A stretch of 64,000 bases of DNA from Streptomyces sp. NBC_01754 (GCF_035918015.1 NZ_CP109132.1:5766001-5830000); one strand, 5' to 3'. Shown: positions 33,646 to 43,966, counted from the first letter of the stretch. Notes: generated by a model from the sequence alone, not told the origin. Numbers and translations are program-made.

Positions 33646-34569
33646 TCAGTACTTCTCGATGGCCGGCGGCTCGGTGTAGTCCGAACCGGACAGGCCCAGG
33701 GTGGCCTCGTAGATCTTCTTGTACGTGCCGTCCTGGATGTGGGTCTCCAGGGACTTGTTGACGGCCTCGCGGAGCACCTTGTCGTCCTTGTTCAGACCGA
33801 TGCCGTAGGGCTCCTCGGTGAACGGCTTGCCGACGACCTTGAGCTTGCCGGAGTTGGCGGCGGCGTAGCCCTTGAGGATCGAGTCGTCCGTGGTGACGGC
33901 GTCGACCTGCTTCGTCAGCAGCTGCTGCACGCAGTCCGAGTACTTGGCCAGCTCGACGACCGACGCGCCGTACTCGGGCTTCTTGATTTCCTGGAGCGGG
34001 GTGGAGCCCACGATCGAGCAGACCTTCTTGCCCTTCACCGCGTCCTTGCCGGTGATGGCCTCCTCGTCCTTGCGCACCAGCAGGTCGGCGCCCGCCTTGT
34101 AGTACGGGCCCGCGAAGCCCACCTGCTTCTTGCGCTCGTCGTTGATCGTGTACGTGCCGACGAGGTAGTCCACCTGGCCCTTGGCGATCGCCGTCTCACG
34201 GATGCCGGAGTCGACGGTCTTCCACTGGATCTGGGACTCGGAGAAGCCGAGGTCCGCCGCGATCATCTTGGCGATCTCGATGTCGAAGCCGGACCGCTCC
34301 TTGGTCGACTGGTCCTCGAAACCGAGGTACGGCTGGTCGGCCTTGGCACCGATGACCAGCTTGCCGCGCTTCTGCGCCTCCTTGAGGGTCGGCGAGTCGA
34401 GGTCGACGCCGGTCGCCACGGTGTACTTCGGCAGTTCGGGAGCCTCGGACGAACCGGGCTTCGTGCCCGACGGCTTGTCGCCGGCCGAGCCGTCCTTGCC
34501 GCCGCACGCGGTCGCGGTCAGGGCGAGTACGGCGATGGCCGCGACGGCGGCCGACTTGCGGAGCTTCAT
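33646..34569 (-). CDS. gluB: Glutamate-binding lipoprotein
   Basis: The 307-residue solute-binding protein starts with a lipoprotein signal (MKLRKSAAVAAIAVLALTAT, then ACGG, cleaved before Cys), followed by the type-II periplasmic-binding fold: RGKLVIGAKADQPYLGFED, RSGFDIEIAKMIAADLG, VDYLVGTYTINDERKKQVG. It captures glutamate or a similar amino acid outside the membrane for the gluCD channel. Located between the ATPase and permease genes. Confidence 0.92.
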   Translation of the reverse strand: MKLRKSAAVAAIAVLALTATACGGKDGSAGDKPSGTKPGSSEAPELPKYTVATGVDLDSPTLKEAQKRGKLVIGAKADQPYLGFEDQSTKERSGFDIEIAKMIAADLGFSESQIQWKTVDSGIRETAIAKGQVDYLVGTYTINDERKKQVGFAGPYYKAGADLLVRKDEEAITGKDAVKGKKVCSIVGSTPLQEIKKPEYGASVVELAKYSDCVQQLLTKQVDAVTTDDSILKGYAAANSGKLKVVGKPFTEEPYGIGLNKDDKVLREAVNKSLETHIQDGTYKKIYEATLGLSGSDYTEPPAIEKY

Positions 34570-34631
34570 GTGAACAGTCCTCGTGTCGTGGGTCGTTGGT
34601 GGTGCTGACGGGCTTCCGGCCGCGCGGGCGG

Positions 34632-35417
34632 TCAGTGGTGCAGGATCTTCGACAGGAAGTCCTTGGCCCGGTCGCTGCGCGGAGCGCTGAAGAACTGGTC
34701 CGGCGTGGCCTCTTCGACGATCTTCCCGTCAGCCATGAAGACGACCCGGTTGGCGGCGGAACGGGCGAAGCCCATCTCGTGGGTGACGACGACCATCGTC
34801 ATCCCCTCCCGGGCCAACTGCTGCATGACCTCGAGCACTTCGTTGATCATCTCCGGGTCGAGCGCCGACGTGGGCTCGTCGAAGAGCATGACCTTGGGGC
34901 CCATGGCCAGGGCACGGGCGATGGCCACACGCTGCTGCTGGCCGCCGGAGAGCTGCGCCGGGTACTTGTCGGCCTGCACCCCGACGCCCACCCGGTCGAG
35001 CAGGGCGCGGGCCTTCTCCTCGGCGGCCTTCTTGTCGGTCCTGCGGACCTTGGTCTGGCCCAGCACGACGTTCTCGAGCACCGTCTTGTGCGCGAAGAGA
35101 TTGAACGACTGGAAGACCATGCCGACGTCGGCGCGCAGCCTGGCCAGCTCCTTGCCCTCCTGGGGCAGCGGCTTGCCGTCGATCGTGATCGCGCCCGAGT
35201 CGATCGTCTCCAAGCGGTTGATCGTGCGGCACAGCGTGGACTTCCCGGACCCGGAGGGCCCGATGACGACGACGACCTCGCCGCGGGCGATGGTCAGGTC
35301 GATGTCCTGGAGCACATGCAGCGCGCCGAAGTGCTTGTTGACGTTGCTCAGTACGACAAGGTCGTTCGCCACAGGCGCGGCATCCTCGGCGGCCTTGTTC
35401 ACTGAAACTCCGCTCAT
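34632..35417 (-). CDS. gluA: Glutamate ABC transporter ATP-binding protein
   Basis: A 261-residue ATPase with Walker [10 protein letters not shown], the signature [15 protein letters not shown], Walker [15 protein letters not shown] and the H-loop VVTHEMGF. It energises uptake through gluCD. First gene of the operon; the start at [15 protein letters not shown] is about 290 bp from the divergent response regulator, so the promoter lies in that gap. Confidence 0.94.
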   Translation of the reverse strand: MSGVSVNKAAEDAAPVANDLVVLSNVNKHFGALHVLQDIDLTIARGEVVVVIGPSGSGKSTLCRTINRLETIDSGAITIDGKPLPQEGKELARLRADVGMVFQSFNLFAHKTVLENVVLGQTKVRRTDKKAAEEKARALLDRVGVGVQADKYPAQLSGGQQQRVAIARALAMGPKVMLFDEPTSALDPEMINEVLEVMQQLAREGMTMVVVTHEMGFARSAANRVVFMADGKIVEEATPDQFFSAPRSDRAKDFLSKILHH

Positions 35418-35704
35418 CGGCTCTTGCTCCGTCCTCCTCGGTTAGGTAGGGACCTTAGTGACGCAGTGCGATCAGCGTCATTACATCTGAGCGGAAATTG
35501 AGCATAACGATCCGGCTTCAACCGGACACCCCCTGTGAACGGGGTGCCGTGGCGCGCACGTCGGCGTACCGGGTGCGTAACGGAAACCGGGTGGTGGCGG
35601 GCAGGGTCTTGACGCGCGTACCCGTCATCGGCGTGGATGCCCTATACACACCATCACGCGTAGTTCCAACCGTCCCGTGCACACGCGACGCGGAGAGGAG
35701 GGCC

Positions 35705-36397
35705 ATGAGGCTGCTGCTCGTCGAGGACGACGACCACGTCGCGGCGGCCCTGTCGGCCGTGCTCGCGCGGCACGGTTTCCAGGTGGTGCACGCGCGCAAC
35801 GGCGAGGACGCCCTCCAGGCGCTGCTCCCCGCCGAGCGGGATCCCTTCGGCGTCGTACTCCTGGACCTCGGCCTGCCCGACCAGGACGGCTACGAGGTGT
35901 GCGGGAAGATCCGCAAGCGCTCCGCGATCCCGGTGATCATGGTGACCGCCCGCGCCGACGTCCGCTCACGGATCCACGGCCTCAACCTCGGCGCGGACGA
36001 CTACGTCGTCAAGCCCTACGACACCGGTGAACTCCTCGCACGCATCCACGCGGTCGCCCGGCGTGGGACGACGGGCGAGGACACCGGCGCGAACCCGTCG
36101 GCGGCCCTGCTGCTCGGGCACGTCCGCGTCGAACTGCCCACCCGGAGGGTCAGCGTCGACGGCGAGGAGGTCCAGCTCACCCGCAAGGAGTTCGACCTCC
36201 TCGCCCTGCTCGCGCAGCGGCCCGGGGTCGTCTTCCGCCGCGAGCAGATCATCAGCGAGGTATGGCGCACCAGCTGGGAGGGGACCGGGCGCACCCTGGA
36301 GGTGCACGTGGCCTCGCTCCGCTCCAAGCTGCGGCTCCCCGCCCTGATCGAGACCGTGCGGGGCGTCGGCTACCGGCTCGTCACGCCGTCCCGCTGA
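35705..36397 (+). CDS. OmpR/PhoB-family response regulator
   Basis: A 230-residue regulator. The receiver domain (1-120) has the acidic pocket EDDD (7-10) and the phospho-acceptor Asp54 in VVLLDLGLP, and Lys in VVKPYDTGELLA. The winged-helix DNA-binding domain follows (VQLTRKEFDLLALLAQ ... TLEVHVASLRSKL). MRLLLVEDDD after a GAGAGGAG site is the clear start. The histidine kinase gene begins 17 bp downstream, so the two form a sensor operon. The neighbouring TAXI binding protein suggests a carboxylate stimulus. Confidence 0.93.
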   Translation: MRLLLVEDDDHVAAALSAVLARHGFQVVHARNGEDALQALLPAERDPFGVVLLDLGLPDQDGYEVCGKIRKRSAIPVIMVTARADVRSRIHGLNLGADDYVVKPYDTGELLARIHAVARRGTTGEDTGANPSAALLLGHVRVELPTRRVSVDGEEVQLTRKEFDLLALLAQRPGVVFRREQIISEVWRTSWEGTGRTLEVHVASLRSKLRLPALIETVRGVGYRLVTPSR

Positions 36398-36413
36398 GGA
36401 CGTACGGCCACCG

Positions 36414-37808
36414 GTGCGCGCCCGCCTGCTCCCGATCCTCATCGTGCTGATGGCCGCCGTCCTGCTCGCCCTCGGGCTGCCGCTGGCGGTCCGGGTCGCC
36501 GCGGCGGAACAGCAGCGGGTCGTCATCGACCGCATCGACGACACGGCCCGCTTCGCCGCGCTCGCCCAGTTCGTGAGCGAGTCCGTCGAGGGCACCGACG
36601 AACGGCAGCGGATCCTTCAGACCGAGCTGGAGGCCTACGCGTCGGTGTACGGGATCAGGGCCGGCGTCTTCTACCGGGACGACCGCGCCCTCGCGAAGGC
36701 CCCCGCCTCCTGGGCCGTGCCCGCCGAGGGGGAGGGGCGCGAGGCGTTCAAGGAGGCGTTGCTCGGGCGGCGTTCGCACGACCCGCCCCAGGTCTGGCCC
36801 TGGCAGGACGACCGTGTCGTCGTCGCCTCGCCGGTCGTCCGGGACGGTGACGTGGTCGCCGTGGTGGTCACGGACTCGCCCACCGGGGAGATGCGCTCGC
36901 GGACCGTGCGCGGCTGGCTGCTCATCGGTCTCGGAGAGTCCGTCGCCCTGCTGGTGGCGCTGGGAGCGGCGTTCCGGCTCGCCGGGTGGGTGCTCCTGCC
37001 CGTACGGATCCTGGACGCGGCCGCCCACGACATCGCCGGCGGACGGATGCGCTCGCGGGTCGCGGCGTCGGGCGGGCCCCCGGAACTGAGGAGACTGGCC
37101 CGCTCGTTCAACGAGATGGCCGACAACGTCGAGGAGGTGCTGGAACAGCAGCGCGCCTTCGTCGCCGACGCCTCGCACCAGTTGCGCAACCCGCTGGCCG
37201 CGCTGCTGCTGCGGATCGAGCTCCTCGCCCTGGAACTCCCCGACGGCAACGAGGAGATCGCCTCCGTCCGCATGGAGGGCAAACGCCTCGCCCGGGTCCT
37301 GGACGACCTGCTCGACCTGGCGCTGGCCGAACACGCCGCGGCCGACCTCCAGCTCACCGACATCGCGGCGCTCACCGCGGAACGCGTCGCCTCCTGGCGC
37401 CCCCTGGCCGAGGAGAAGGGCGTACGGCTCACGCTGGACGGCGCGCCCGCGGTGACGGGCTGGGCCGACCCGATCGCCCTCTCCAGCGCGCTGGACGCCG
37501 TCATCGACAACGCGCTGAAGTTCACACCCGCGGGGGAGGAGGTCCGGGTCACGGCCGGGACGGACGGCGCCGGCGCGACCGTCGTCGTCGCCGACCGGGG
37601 CCCCGGCCTCACCGAGCAGGAACTGGAGCGCGTCGGCGACCGCTTCTGGCGCAGCAACCGGCACCAGAACGTCCAGGGGTCGGGCCTGGGCCTGTCCATC
37701 TCGCGCACCCTGCTCACCGCGGGCGGCGGGTCGATCGGCTACGCCGTTCACGAGCCGCACGGCCTGCGGGTGACGGTCACCGTGCCGCGCGACCGGCCGC
37801 AGGCCTGA
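36414..37808 (+). CDS. Sensor histidine kinase
   Basis: A 464-residue kinase with TM1 (6-25), a 140-residue extracellular sensor, TM2 (167-188), a HAMP linker, and the catalytic core. His255 lies in the H-box ADASHQLRNPL; N-box DNALKFT, G1 DRGPGLTEQEL and G2 GSGLGLSI are present. It begins at GTG. In orientation it ends 7 bp before the stop of the convergent TAXI-type gene. It is the partner of the response regulator upstream. Confidence 0.93.
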   Translation: MRARLLPILIVLMAAVLLALGLPLAVRVAAAEQQRVVIDRIDDTARFAALAQFVSESVEGTDERQRILQTELEAYASVYGIRAGVFYRDDRALAKAPASWAVPAEGEGREAFKEALLGRRSHDPPQVWPWQDDRVVVASPVVRDGDVVAVVVTDSPTGEMRSRTVRGWLLIGLGESVALLVALGAAFRLAGWVLLPVRILDAAAHDIAGGRMRSRVAASGGPPELRRLARSFNEMADNVEEVLEQQRAFVADASHQLRNPLAALLLRIELLALELPDGNEEIASVRMEGKRLARVLDDLLDLALAEHAAADLQLTDIAALTAERVASWRPLAEEKGVRLTLDGAPAVTGWADPIALSSALDAVIDNALKFTPAGEEVRVTAGTDGAGATVVVADRGPGLTEQELERVGDRFWRSNRHQNVQGSGLGLSISRTLLTAGGGSIGYAVHEPHGLRVTVTVPRDRPQA

Positions 37809-37814
37809 GGGCCG

Positions 37815-38813
37815 TCAGGGCTTCGCCGAGCGGTAGTAGCGCTTGGCCCCTTCGTGCAGCGGCAGCGGATCGGTGTAGATGGCCGTACGCAGGTCCACCA
37901 GCTGGGCCGCGTGCACCTCGTGTCCGATCCGGTCCCGGCTGTCGATCACCGTCCGGGTGAACGCCTCGGTCATCACCGGATCCGTCCGGTCCGTGGTGAT
38001 CAGCAGGTTGGCCACCGCGACCGTCTCCACGGCCTGGCCCTGCTGCGCGTACTGGTACGCGTCCGCCGGTATCACCGCCGAGCGGTAGTGGCGGGTCGAT
38101 CCCCCCGCCGCCTGGAGCTCGTTGACGAGCGGTCCCTCCAACGGCACCAGCCGGACGGCGAACTTCTCCGAGAGGTCCTCCAGAGCGCCCGTCGGCAGCC
38201 CGCCGGACCAGAAGAAGGCGTCCAGCTGCCCGTCCGCCAGTCGCTGGGGCATCGTGTCGATACCCGCCTCGACCCGGCCGACGTCCTTCTGCGGGTCGAT
38301 GTCCGCCGCCGCCATCAGACGGTCGGCGACGAGCATCACCCCTGAGCCCTTCTGGCCCACGCCGACCCGCCTGTCCCGCAGATCGGCGACCCTGCGGACG
38401 TCGGAGTCCCTGGGGACCACCAGCTGTATGTAGTCGTCGTACAGGCGCACGCAGCCGCGCAGCCGCTCGCCCCCGGGCCCGCCGCCCTGGAGATAGGTGG
38501 CGACGGCGTCGGCGGTGGCAATGGTGAAGTCCGCCTTGCCCGTCGCCACGCGTTCGATGTTCTGCTGCGAGCCCTCGCTGGTCCGCAGCCGTATCGACAC
38601 CTTCGGCATGTCCTTGGCCAGGGCGCCTTCGAGCCGCTGCCCGTACCGCTCGTAGACGCCGCTGCGCACCCCGGTCGAGAACGTGAGCGTGCCGCTCGGC
38701 ACCGGCTTGCCGAGCGGGAGCGCCCACCACACCAGCAGCCCGAGCACGGCGGCGGCGCCGACGCCTCCGAGAAGGGTGCGTCGGCGGCCCGGACGGGACA
38801 GTGCGTGCGGCAT
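37815..38813 (-). CDS. TAXI-family solute-binding protein
   Basis: The 332-residue protein has a twin-arginine-like start and one membrane anchor ([20 protein letters not shown]), then the TAXI/TRAP periplasmic-binding fold: [56 protein letters not shown] proteins normally deliver dicarboxylates or glutamate to a DctQM-type permease, but no such permease is near. It is convergent with the histidine kinase gene, so it may act as a ligand-presenting partner of the sensor. That is inference. Confidence 0.82.
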   Translation of the reverse strand: MPHALSRPGRRRTLLGGVGAAAVLGLLVWWALPLGKPVPSGTLTFSTGVRSGVYERYGQRLEGALAKDMPKVSIRLRTSEGSQQNIERVATGKADFTIATADAVATYLQGGGPGGERLRGCVRLYDDYIQLVVPRDSDVRRVADLRDRRVGVGQKGSGVMLVADRLMAAADIDPQKDVGRVEAGIDTMPQRLADGQLDAFFWSGGLPTGALEDLSEKFAVRLVPLEGPLVNELQAAGGSTRHYRSAVIPADAYQYAQQGQAVETVAVANLLITTDRTDPVMTEAFTRTVIDSRDRIGHEVHAAQLVDLRTAIYTDPLPLHEGAKRYYRSAKP

Positions 38814-38993
38814 GGCGCGATCCTGCCAGGCCGTTCCCCGTCCTGGCCAGGGGATCTGGCCAGGGGATCACGTCCCGCAGGGACCGCGGGACCGCTGGAC
38901 CGCCGGCACCCCGGGCCACCGGTCTCCCGGCGCCGGATCCCCGGAGAAGGCTCCCGCGACGGGAGGTGCCCCGCCACCGCCTACCCTTGTCCC

Positions 38994-40514
38994 ATGAGCA
39001 GCGGCAACCGGAGCGAAGCAGTGGACGTCCAGAAGAGCTACGAGGTACGCACCTACGGGTGCCAGATGAACGTCCACGACTCCGAACGCCTGTCGGGGCT
39101 GCTCGAGGACGCCGGATACGTGCGCGCCCCGGAAGGCTCCGACGGGGACGCCGACGTCGTCGTCTTCAACACCTGCGCCGTACGGGAGAACGCCGACAAC
39201 AAGCTGTACGGCAACCTCGGCCGCCTCGCCCCCATGAAGACCCGGCGCCCCGGGATGCAGATCGCCGTCGGCGGCTGCCTGGCGCAGAAGGACCGCGACA
39301 CCATCGTCCGGCGCGCGCCCTGGGTGGACGTGGTCTTCGGTACGCACAACATCGGCAAGCTGCCGGTGCTCCTGGAGCGCGCCCGCGTCCAGGAGGAGGC
39401 GCAGATCGAGATCGCCGAGTCCCTGGAGGCGTTCCCCTCGACCCTGCCCACCCGCCGCGAGTCCGCGTACGCCGCCTGGGTCTCGATCTCCGTCGGCTGC
39501 AACAACACCTGCACCTTCTGCATCGTCCCGGCCCTGCGCGGCAAGGAGAAGGACCGCCGCACCGGCGACGTCCTCGCCGAGATCGAGGCACTCGTCGCCG
39601 AGGGCGTCAGCGAGATCACGCTCCTCGGGCAGAACGTCAACGCCTACGGTTCGGACATCGGCGACCGTGAGGCCTTCTCGAAGCTGCTGCGGGCGTGCGG
39701 CACGATCGAGGGCCTGGAGCGGGTCCGCTTCACCTCCCCCCACCCGCGCGACTTCACCGACGACGTGATCGCGGCGATGGCCGAGACACCGAACGTCATG
39801 CCCCAGCTCCACATGCCGATGCAGTCGGGCTCGGACCGGATCCTGAAGGCCATGCGCCGCTCCTACCGCCAGGAGCGCTTCCTCGGCATCATCGAGAAGG
39901 TGCGGGCAGCGATGCCGGACGCCGCCATCTCCACCGACATCATCGTCGGCTTCCCCGGGGAGACCGAGGAGGACTTCGAGCAGACCATGCACGCCGTGCG
40001 CGAGGCCCGGTTCGCCAGTGCCTTCACCTTCCAGTACTCCAAGCGCCCCGGGACGCCCGCCGCCGACATGGCGGACCAGATCCCCAAGGAGGTCGTCCAG
40101 GAGCGCTACATGCGGCTGTCCGCCCTCCAGGAGGCGATCTCCTGGGAGGAGAACAAGAAGCAGGTGGGCCGCACCCTGGACGTCATGGTCGCCGAGGGCG
40201 AGGGCCGCAAGGACGGCGCCACCCACCGGCTGTCCGGCCGCGCCCCGGACAACCGCCTGGTGCACTTCACCAAGCCGGTCCAGGACGTACGGCCCGGCGA
40301 CGTGGTGACGGTCGGCGTCACCTATGCCGCACCGCACCACCTCCTCGCGGAGGGCGGGCCGGCGGGCGTGCGGCGCACCCGGTCGGGGGACGCCTGGGAG
40401 AAGCGCGCCACGGCGGCCACCGCCGAGCCCGCCGGAGTGATGCTGGGCATCCCGGGCATCGGTGCCCCGGACCCGCTGCCCGCGGCGGCGGCCCCCGGGT
40501 GCGGCTGCGACTGA
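38994..40514 (+). CDS. miaB: tRNA-2-methylthio-N6-dimethylallyladenosine synthase
   Basis: A 506-residue methylthiotransferase that modifies A37 of tRNAs with the i6A precursor made by MiaA. UPF0004 cysteines appear at Cys23 ([13 protein letters not shown]), then NTCAVRENA and GGCLAQK. The radical-SAM cluster is Cys169-x3-Cys173-x2-Cys176 (GCNNTCTFC). The C-terminal TRAM domain ([17 protein letters not shown]) is present. ATG chosen at [10 protein letters not shown]. Its partner miaA lies about 1.3 kb downstream in the same direction, as in other streptomycetes. Confidence 0.96.
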   Translation: MSSGNRSEAVDVQKSYEVRTYGCQMNVHDSERLSGLLEDAGYVRAPEGSDGDADVVVFNTCAVRENADNKLYGNLGRLAPMKTRRPGMQIAVGGCLAQKDRDTIVRRAPWVDVVFGTHNIGKLPVLLERARVQEEAQIEIAESLEAFPSTLPTRRESAYAAWVSISVGCNNTCTFCIVPALRGKEKDRRTGDVLAEIEALVAEGVSEITLLGQNVNAYGSDIGDREAFSKLLRACGTIEGLERVRFTSPHPRDFTDDVIAAMAETPNVMPQLHMPMQSGSDRILKAMRRSYRQERFLGIIEKVRAAMPDAAISTDIIVGFPGETEEDFEQTMHAVREARFASAFTFQYSKRPGTPAADMADQIPKEVVQERYMRLSALQEAISWEENKKQVGRTLDVMVAEGEGRKDGATHRLSGRAPDNRLVHFTKPVQDVRPGDVVTVGVTYAAPHHLLAEGGPAGVRRTRSGDAWEKRATAATAEPAGVMLGIPGIGAPDPLPAAAAPGCGCD

Positions 40515-40646
40515 TCCGATTCCCCCGGGGCCGGTCCGGGTGAGGTGTGTCCTGGGAGACGGGGGTCCCCGGGCGGCGGCCCGGTCCGGTGGCCCGTTCT
40601 CCGGGTGGCCGTGATCCGCGCTCGCCGCCGCAGTACGCTGACCGGC

Positions 40647-41369
40647 ATGCTCGTCGCCGCCGCCGTATGTCCCTGCCCGCCGCTGCTGGTGCCCGAGGTG
40701 GCCGCGGGTGCCGCCCCCGAACTCGATGCCGTGAGGTCCGTGTGCGCCGATGCCGTGGGGGTGCTCGCCGCCGCCCGGCCCGACCTGCTGATCGTCGCCG
40801 GACCCGCGGGCCCGGACGGCGGCGGTGCCTTCCCGCCCGGCTCGGCCGGCTCCTTCGCGGGGTTCGGCGTCGAGCTCACCGTGCGGCTCGGGGAGGCACC
40901 CGCCGCGTCCGGCACCTCCGCGTCCCGCCCGCTTCCCGCGTCCCTCGCCGTCGGGGCCTGGCTGCTGGAGCGGGCCCGGTGGGCCGGCGCGCCGGTCGAG
41001 GGGCTGGGCGTCGGCGAGCCGATGGACGCCCGCCGTTGTGCCGAGGCCGGACGCGGGATCGCGGCACGGGCGGACCGGGTGGCCATGCTGGTGATGGGCG
41101 ACGGGAGTGCCTGCCGCACCGTCAAGGCACCCGGCTATCTGGACGACCGGGCGGTGGGCTTCGACGCGGCGGCGGCCCGTGCCCTGGGCACCGCGGACCT
41201 CGCCGCGCTGGGCGCGCTGGACGAGACGCTCGCACACGAGCTGGCGGTCGCCGGGCGGGCGTCCTGGCAGGTGCTCGCGGGCGCGGCCGAAGGGGCCGGA
41301 CTGGGCGGACAACTGCTGTACGAGGCCGCGCCGTACGGCGTGGGTTACGTCGTCGCCTCCTGGTCCTGA
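40647..41369 (+). CDS. Class III extradiol dioxygenase-like protein of the miaB-miaA region
   Basis: A 240-residue protein starting MLVAAAVCPCPPLLVPEVA, with DLLIVAGPAGPDGG and a C-terminal LLYEAAPYGVGYVVASW. The fold and short motifs recall the LigB/MEMO-like superfamily, and homologues sit between miaB and miaA in streptomycetes as I recall. Metal-binding histidines are not obvious, so catalysis is doubtful. A hairpin terminator follows directly. Confidence 0.65.
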   Translation: MLVAAAVCPCPPLLVPEVAAGAAPELDAVRSVCADAVGVLAAARPDLLIVAGPAGPDGGGAFPPGSAGSFAGFGVELTVRLGEAPAASGTSASRPLPASLAVGAWLLERARWAGAPVEGLGVGEPMDARRCAEAGRGIAARADRVAMLVMGDGSACRTVKAPGYLDDRAVGFDAAAARALGTADLAALGALDETLAHELAVAGRASWQVLAGAAEGAGLGGQLLYEAAPYGVGYVVASWS

Positions 41370-41377
41370 GACGGCCG

Positions 41378-41407
41378 GGGGCCGCGGAGCGAGTGCTCCG
41401 CGGCCCC
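41378..41407. terminator. Bidirectional terminator
   Basis: A 13-bp perfect stem GGGGCCGCGGAGC (41378-41390) pairs with 41395-41407 across GAGT. It separates two convergent genes and can stop both. Confidence 0.85.
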
Positions 41408-41427
41408 TCTGTCCGCCGGTGCCCGGT

Positions 41428-41676
41428 TCAGGCGGCCGGCGGAGGCGTCGGCGGTGTCCCGCCCTCGTCCTTGTGGCCCAGACGGTCCACCGCGTCCTTC
41501 GCCTTCTGCGTACCGGACACGATCTTGTCGCTGTACTTGCCCTTGGTGCGCTCGTCGACCGTGCGTGCTGCCTTGTCGAGGCCCTGGTCGATCTTGTCCC
41601 CGTGCTGCTGCGCGAGGTCGCCGACCTTCTCCCTGGCCGGGGCCAGCTTGGCCTTCACGTTGTCCAGGAAACCCAT
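41428..41676 (-). CDS. MT0933-like antitoxin family protein
   Basis: An 82-residue charged helical protein (MGFLDNVKAKLAPAREKVG; QQHGDKIDQGLDKAARTVDE; TKGKYSDKI) with a proline-rich C-terminus. The 'YSDKI' segment and size match the Rv0909/MT0933-like antitoxin family. No toxin gene is adjacent, so it may not act as an antitoxin here. Confidence 0.75.
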   Translation of the reverse strand: MGFLDNVKAKLAPAREKVGDLAQQHGDKIDQGLDKAARTVDERTKGKYSDKIVSGTQKAKDAVDRLGHKDEGGTPPTPPPAA

Positions 41677-41827
41677 GGGGCCACCTTCCGTGCTGCTGGG
41701 GGACTGTCATGACATTTTACCCGGCCGAGGGCGGACACGCGTGGCCCCCCGGGGCGTCGGCGCGCGGTCCGACGCCCGGGGCGCACCGGGGTCCGGGAGG
41801 CGTCTTGAAATTTGAGACACTGTCTCG

Positions 41828-42766
41828 GTGAGAAGACTTCCTCCCACTCCCCGCGTCATCACCGTCGTCGGCCCCACCGCGGCCGGCAAATCCGATCTGG
41901 GGGTATACCTCGCCCAGCAGCTCGGCGGCGAGGTGGTCAACGCGGACTCCATGCAGCTCTACCGCGGGATGGACATCGGTACGGCGAAGCTGACGCCCGC
42001 CGAGCGCGGAGGGGTCCCCCACCGTCTGCTGGACATCTGGGACGTCACCGAAGCGGCCAGCGTCGCCGAGTACCAGCGCCTCGCCCGCGCCGAGATCGAC
42101 CGGCTGCTGGCCGAAGGGCGCAGCCCCGTCCTGGTGGGCGGCTCCGGGCTCTACGTGAAGGGTGCCGTCGACGCCCTGGAGTTCCCGGGCACGAACCCGG
42201 AGGTACGGGCCCGGCTGGAGGAGGAACTCGCCCGCACGGGCTCCGGCGCCCTGCACGCCCGGCTGGCCGCCGCGGACCCGGAGGCCGCCCGGGCCATCCT
42301 CGTCGGCAACGGACGCCGCATCGTCCGGGCCCTGGAGGTCATCGAGATCACGGGGAAACCGTTCACGGCCAACCTCCCGGGTGACCAAGCCGTCTACGAC
42401 GCGGTGCAGATCGGGGTGGACGTCGCACGTCCCGAACTGGACGCGCGGATCAGCGCCCGGGTGGACCGGATGTGGGAGGCGGGTCTGGTGGACGAGGTGC
42501 GTCGTCTGGAGTCCCTGGGGCTGCGGGAAGGACGTACGGCCTCCCGGGCGCTCGGCTATCAGCAGGTGCTCGCCGCGCTCGCGGGGGAGTGCACCGAACA
42601 GGAGGCGCGCGCCGAGACCGTACGCGCCACCAAACGCTTCGCGCGCCGTCAGGACTCGTGGTTCCGCCGCGACGCGCGCGTGCGGTGGCTGAGTGGGGGC
42701 GAGGAACAGCGCGGGGAACTTCCGCAGCACGCCCTGGCGTTGGTCGAACGGGCGGTCACGGCCTGA
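41828..42766 (+). CDS. miaA: tRNA dimethylallyltransferase
   Basis: A 312-residue enzyme that puts the dimethylallyl group on A37 of tRNAs decoding U-starting codons. The P-loop GPTAAGKS is at residues 15-22, with the substrate-binding NADSMQLYRGMDIGTAK, VLVGGSGLYVKG and the C-terminal RFARRQDSWFRRD motifs. It starts at GTG 10 bp after a region with GAGACACTGTCTC, a perfect palindrome (about 41815-41827). Following dapF, common next in Streptomyces, is not present; the cluster starts instead. Confidence 0.95.
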   Translation: MRRLPPTPRVITVVGPTAAGKSDLGVYLAQQLGGEVVNADSMQLYRGMDIGTAKLTPAERGGVPHRLLDIWDVTEAASVAEYQRLARAEIDRLLAEGRSPVLVGGSGLYVKGAVDALEFPGTNPEVRARLEEELARTGSGALHARLAAADPEAARAILVGNGRRIVRALEVIEITGKPFTANLPGDQAVYDAVQIGVDVARPELDARISARVDRMWEAGLVDEVRRLESLGLREGRTASRALGYQQVLAALAGECTEQEARAETVRATKRFARRQDSWFRRDARVRWLSGGEEQRGELPQHALALVERAVTA

Positions 42767-43244
42767 TCTGCTGTGACGCCTGCGGATGGAGCCGCGGGCC
42801 AACCTGTTGATTCCTTCGGAAACGTTCATGCCGTTGGGGGACGTTCCCCTGCGGTAACGATGCCGAGGAGGGGGAGTTGTCGACACAGGCCGGGGTGCCG
42901 TCGACGTCCATCCGCTGCTAAGCGAGGCGGACATGCCGCCGGGCCGGGTCCTGCGAGCGGGCCTCGGCGTCCCCGCCGGGCGCCAGTCCGTCCTCCCCGG
43001 CGCCCCGCCTCCCCCTCGGCGGGGCGGGCCCCGGCCCTGGGGGTGGAACGTGAACGCCCCACCACCCCCGATCCGGCACACGGAGTGGTGGCGCCGGATG
43101 GGTGACCGAGCCGCTCCCGTTCACCACAGAAGAAGCGTCAGCGGGATTCCCGTGCGTATACGAACGCAAAGGGATGAGGGCCAGTTGAATACATCGCCGA
43201 AAATTCTGAGGGAAATGTCGAATCGGTGGGAGACCCGGCCGCGT
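42767..43244. other. 478-bp gap between miaA and the biosynthetic cluster
   Basis: No gene is supported on either strand. It contains a short hairpin around 42836-42849 (GGGGA-CGT-TCCCC) and a GC-rich run 42990-43040 able to fold. The last 150 bp are less GC-rich than their surroundings. It marks the junction between the conserved core and the cluster. Confidence 0.6.
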
Positions 43245-43823
43245 TTACCGTTCCGTCGCGCGCCCGTATCGGATCAAGGAGAAACAGAGCGCGCCGAGAC
43301 TCAGTACGCACAGCACTGTCCGGACCACGTTCATCGGCACCCAGACCGACTTGAAGTCCTTGATCACCGCGTGGAGTTCCTGGGCGGTGGCCGCGTCGCC
43401 GAGTGCCTCCAGGTCCGCGTTGAGCGGGAGGTTGACCGCGACGGTGATCACGAGGACCACGAGGTAACAGGCGGCCGCGACGACCAGCGGCACGGCGACC
43501 GCGCGCCGCTTGCCGCGGAAGGCGACGATCGCGCCGGCGACCGTCAGGCCGAGGGTGGCGACGAAGAGCAGGCCGAAGAGCGCGCTGCCGTCGAGCATCG
43601 CGTTGAAGCGCTGCATGGCCGTCGCGTAGGTACGGTCGTCCAGTTCGGCGAGGCCCGGCATGACGGAGATGTCGTAGGCGAAGAACAGCCCGGCCATCAG
43701 GCCGGTACACAGGACGGAGACCACCAGGAGCGGTCCGGAGGCCCGGTCGCGGCCCGGGGGCCGCGAGGGCGGGCGGCCGGGAGGTGCCCATGGTGCGGGG
43801 CTGGAGGGAGGGTAGTGGCTCAC
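43245..43823 (-). CDS. DUF1772-family membrane protein
   Basis: A 192-residue, four-span membrane protein (VVSVLCTGLMAGLFFAYDIS; ALFGLLFVATLGLTVAGAIV; VPLVVAAACYLVVLVITVAV; LCVLSLGALCFSLI) with the DUF1772 pattern 'MPGLAELDDRTYATAMQR'. GTG with AGGACGG before it was preferred over an ATG 28 codons upstream, whose upstream bases are TTGACA and better read as a promoter. Some DUF1772 proteins are anthrone-type oxygenases in polyketide pathways. It flanks the cluster, so a biosynthetic role is possible but not shown. Confidence 0.75.
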   Translation of the reverse strand: MSHYPPSSPAPWAPPGRPPSRPPGRDRASGPLLVVSVLCTGLMAGLFFAYDISVMPGLAELDDRTYATAMQRFNAMLDGSALFGLLFVATLGLTVAGAIVAFRGKRRAVAVPLVVAAACYLVVLVITVAVNLPLNADLEALGDAATAQELHAVIKDFKSVWVPMNVVRTVLCVLSLGALCFSLIRYGRATER

Positions 43824-43966
43824 GGTGCCGTCCTGTTCGATTCGGTCAACTGTCCCGGCAGTTCGCGGACGGTACGTGAGCGACGACGTACCGTCCGTAC
43901 TGTCCATCCCAGCGTGTCAAGGGCCGTCCGGTCCATGTCTCACACGCTCGACCGCATACGCGCTCG

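Noticed and set aside
42990..43110. Small plus-strand gene in the miaA-to-cluster gap
   Set aside because: Pro/Gly/Arg-rich translation, no ribosome site, and no domain.
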